From the NCBI GenBank assembly GCA_034675505.1, contig JAUCDD010000025.1, positions 496,001 to 560,000 of the forward strand: a DNA stretch of 64,000 nt, given 5' to 3'. The notes beneath the pieces were generated by a model. That model did no database searches. It was not told the DNA's origin and saw only the letters and a list, made by a program, of their open reading frames with translations. Source of the DNA: Melaminivora sp034675505 (lineage in GTDB: Bacteria > Pseudomonadota > Gammaproteobacteria > Burkholderiales > Burkholderiaceae_C). This document shows positions 62,609-64,000 of this stretch, piece after piece; positions within the stretch are counted from its first letter, which is position 1, and the number at the start of each line of letters is the position of its first letter. A program made the translations under genes and the position numbers.

Positions 62609-63763
62609 ATGCGGCGCCTAGCCCTGCTTGCCCTGACCACCAGCCTGGTGGTTCTGCCAGGATGTGTCGTCCCGCCACCTGCCGCCACCGCCACGGTGGC
62701 CGTCACCGCCGCCGCGCCGCCGCCGCTGCCGGTGTACCAGCAGCCGGCGGTGCCCGGCCCGGGCTACCTGTGGACGCCCGGCTACTGGGCCTGGGGCGAC
62801 AGCGCCTACTACTGGGTGCCCGGCGTGTGGGTGCTGCCCCCGCGCCCCGGCCTGCTGTGGACGCCGGGCTGGTGGGGCTGGAGCGACAGCTCCTATCGCT
62901 GGCATGCCGGCTACTGGGGCGCCTCGGTCGGCTTCTACGGCGGCATCGACTACGGCTTCGGCTATTTCGGCAATGGCTACAGCGGCGGGCACTGGCGCGG
63001 CGACCAGTTCTTCTACAACCGCACCGTCAACAACATCTACAACACGCGCATCACCAACGTGTACGTGGACAACAGCGTGGGCCGCAACGCGGTCACCATC
63101 AACCGCACCAGCTACAACGGCGGCAGCGGCGGCCTGGCGGTGCAGCCCACACCGCAGCAGCACGCCTTGCTGCAGCAATTCCACCTGCCGCCCACGGCGC
63201 AGCAGCTGCACCAGCACAGCCTGGCGGTGGCCGAGCACGGCCAGCGCTTCGACCCCGCGCGCAGCGGGCCGGCCGTGTATGGCACCGCCCGCGTGCCCGA
63301 GCGCGCCGAGCGCTGGAGCGAGGCAGGCGCGGTGCGGGCGCCCGTCGCTGCGCCGCATCCGCCGCAGCCCCAGCCGCTGGCGGCGCCGGCGGCGCCCCGG
63401 CTGCAGGAGCCGGCGCGCCCGGCCGGCTCCTTCGTGGAGCGGGTGGAGCGCCAGCAGCAGGAGCAGCAGCGGGCCATGGAGGCGCCTCGCCATGAGCCGC
63501 CGCGCCAGGAGATGTCGCGCCAGGAGATGCCGCACCGGCCTGGCGAGCCGCCGCTGGACGTCAGGCCCCAGCCCCAGCCGCAGCGCGGCGACCATGTCCA
63601 GGAGCCCGCGCGGGCCGTGGAGCGGCAAGCCCAGCCGCCGCGCCGCCCGCCCGCCGCCGATGCCGCCCGGCGCGTGGAGCGCCCTGCGCAGGCGCGCCCC
63701 GCCCCCGAGCGGCGTGCGCCGCCCCGCCATCCGCCGCGCGAGCCAGAGCGCCACGAGCGCTGA
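62609..63763 (+). CDS. YXWGXW-repeat lipoprotein
   Basis: 384 residues. Lipoprotein signal with lipobox LPGC at residue ~18-21. Three or so tandem Trp/Tyr repeats follow: GYLWTPGYWAWGDSAYYWV, GVWVLPPRPGLLWTPGWWGWSDSSYRWHAGYWGAS; then GYFGNGYSGGHWRGDQFFYNRTV, NNIYNTRITNVYVDNS. The C-terminal 160 residues are Gln/Pro/Arg-rich and low complexity. Envelope location is clear; function is not. Confidence 0.82.
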   Translation: MRRLALLALTTSLVVLPGCVVPPPAATATVAVTAAAPPPLPVYQQPAVPGPGYLWTPGYWAWGDSAYYWVPGVWVLPPRPGLLWTPGWWGWSDSSYRWHAGYWGASVGFYGGIDYGFGYFGNGYSGGHWRGDQFFYNRTVNNIYNTRITNVYVDNSVGRNAVTINRTSYNGGSGGLAVQPTPQQHALLQQFHLPPTAQQLHQHSLAVAEHGQRFDPARSGPAVYGTARVPERAERWSEAGAVRAPVAAPHPPQPQPLAAPAAPRLQEPARPAGSFVERVERQQQEQQRAMEAPRHEPPRQEMSRQEMPHRPGEPPLDVRPQPQPQRGDHVQEPARAVERQAQPPRRPPAADAARRVERPAQARPAPERRAPPRHPPREPERHER

Positions 63764-63766
63764 GCC

Positions 63767-64000
63767 GTGGCGTCCCGACACGACCTGGCCCGCACGGTCA
63801 AGCGCAAGACGCTGGTGCGCCTGGCGGGGCTGCGCCGCTACGGCCTGCGTGCGCGCCGCCATGCGCCCGGCACGGCCCCCGGCTCGCTGGCGGCGGGCGC
63901 CGACGCCGCAGCCGCGCAGGCGGATGCGCCGTCGGCGGCGCGGCTTTCACTGCTGCTTTATGACCGCGAAGCGCTGCACGAGCAGGCCGATGTGGACATC
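63767..64000 (+). CDS. Probable CorA-type magnesium transporter, N-terminal fragment
   Basis: Open to the window end; 78 residues from GTG 63767, four bases after the lipoprotein stop. The start SRHDLARTVKRKTLVRLAGL is basic, then HAPGTAPGSL and ARLSLLLYDREALHEQADVDI resemble the beginning of CorA proteins (P-G-T/S-L ... hydrophobic-x-DYD-like strand). Too short for certainty; the pore motif would lie outside the window. Confidence 0.5.
   Translation, partial: MASRHDLARTVKRKTLVRLAGLRRYGLRARRHAPGTAPGSLAAGADAAAAQADAPSAARLSLLLYDREALHEQADVDI

Overview
The window is GC-rich, densely coding chromosomal DNA with the gene content of a Betaproteobacterium of the order Burkholderiales, most likely family Comamonadaceae. 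Pointers are the ahcY-tlyA-metF order behind a SAH riboswitch, a gltIJKL importer, rplM-rpsI followed by erpA, a TRAP importer, and short intergenic repeats built around TAGCTA plus CCGGC arms. Assignments rest on reading motifs by eye; no database search was run.

Layout. 1-9540 is a fatty-acid beta-oxidation block on the plus strand: acyl-CoA dehydrogenase (cut by the window edge), DUF2147 protein, bifunctional hydroxyacyl-CoA dehydrogenase/enoyl-CoA hydratase, DUF559 nuclease-like gene, thiolase, alpha/beta hydrolase, two thioesterases and a second enoyl-CoA hydratase. It is studded with a nested inverted repeat, and the DUF559 gene sits inside one copy. 9695-13568 has a bactofilin, a YciA-type thioesterase, an Atm1-type ABC exporter and a DUF3617 protein. 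13603-16594 is a TRAP importer (minus). 16812-22737 has a DsrE-like protein, a broken LysR gene, a GltI paralog and the gltIJKL glutamate/aspartate importer. 22866-27783 (minus) holds a HAD phosphatase and a lower-GC envelope-glycan cassette (flippase-like protein, DUF2142 membrane protein, glycosyltransferase, acyltransferase) beside prfC.

29553-37236 is an aerobic (cob) cobalamin cluster, cobG-H-I-J and cobL-E-M-F on the minus strand with cobK inverted between them. 37338-40924 is the methyl cycle: SAH riboswitch, ahcY, tlyA, metF. 40960-46168 has rlpA, rlmJ, a membrane Ser/Thr kinase gene, rplM-rpsI and erpA. 46252-51794 has anmK, an M23 peptidase, tyrS, a LysR gene and a DUF2917 gene. 51902-60299 is framed by glmU and glmS (UDP-GlcNAc synthesis) and encloses a small histidine kinase, a secreted CAP-domain protein, cbpA-cbpM and an Lrp-type regulator. 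kup, a YXWGXW lipoprotein and a CorA-like fragment close the window.

Two themes cut across the annotation. Five genes (second enoyl-CoA hydratase, bactofilin, LysR, rlpA, kinase) each need a single-base indel to read as full-length family members; four of the five sit at short homopolymer runs, which points to sequencing error before real gene decay. The most unusual biology is the inverted-repeat family with its embedded DUF559 nuclease gene, and a duplicated hairpin at the 3' end of glmS that coincides with the classical Tn7 attachment region. No intergenic stretch longer than about 300 bases was found, and no tRNA, rRNA or CRISPR array.
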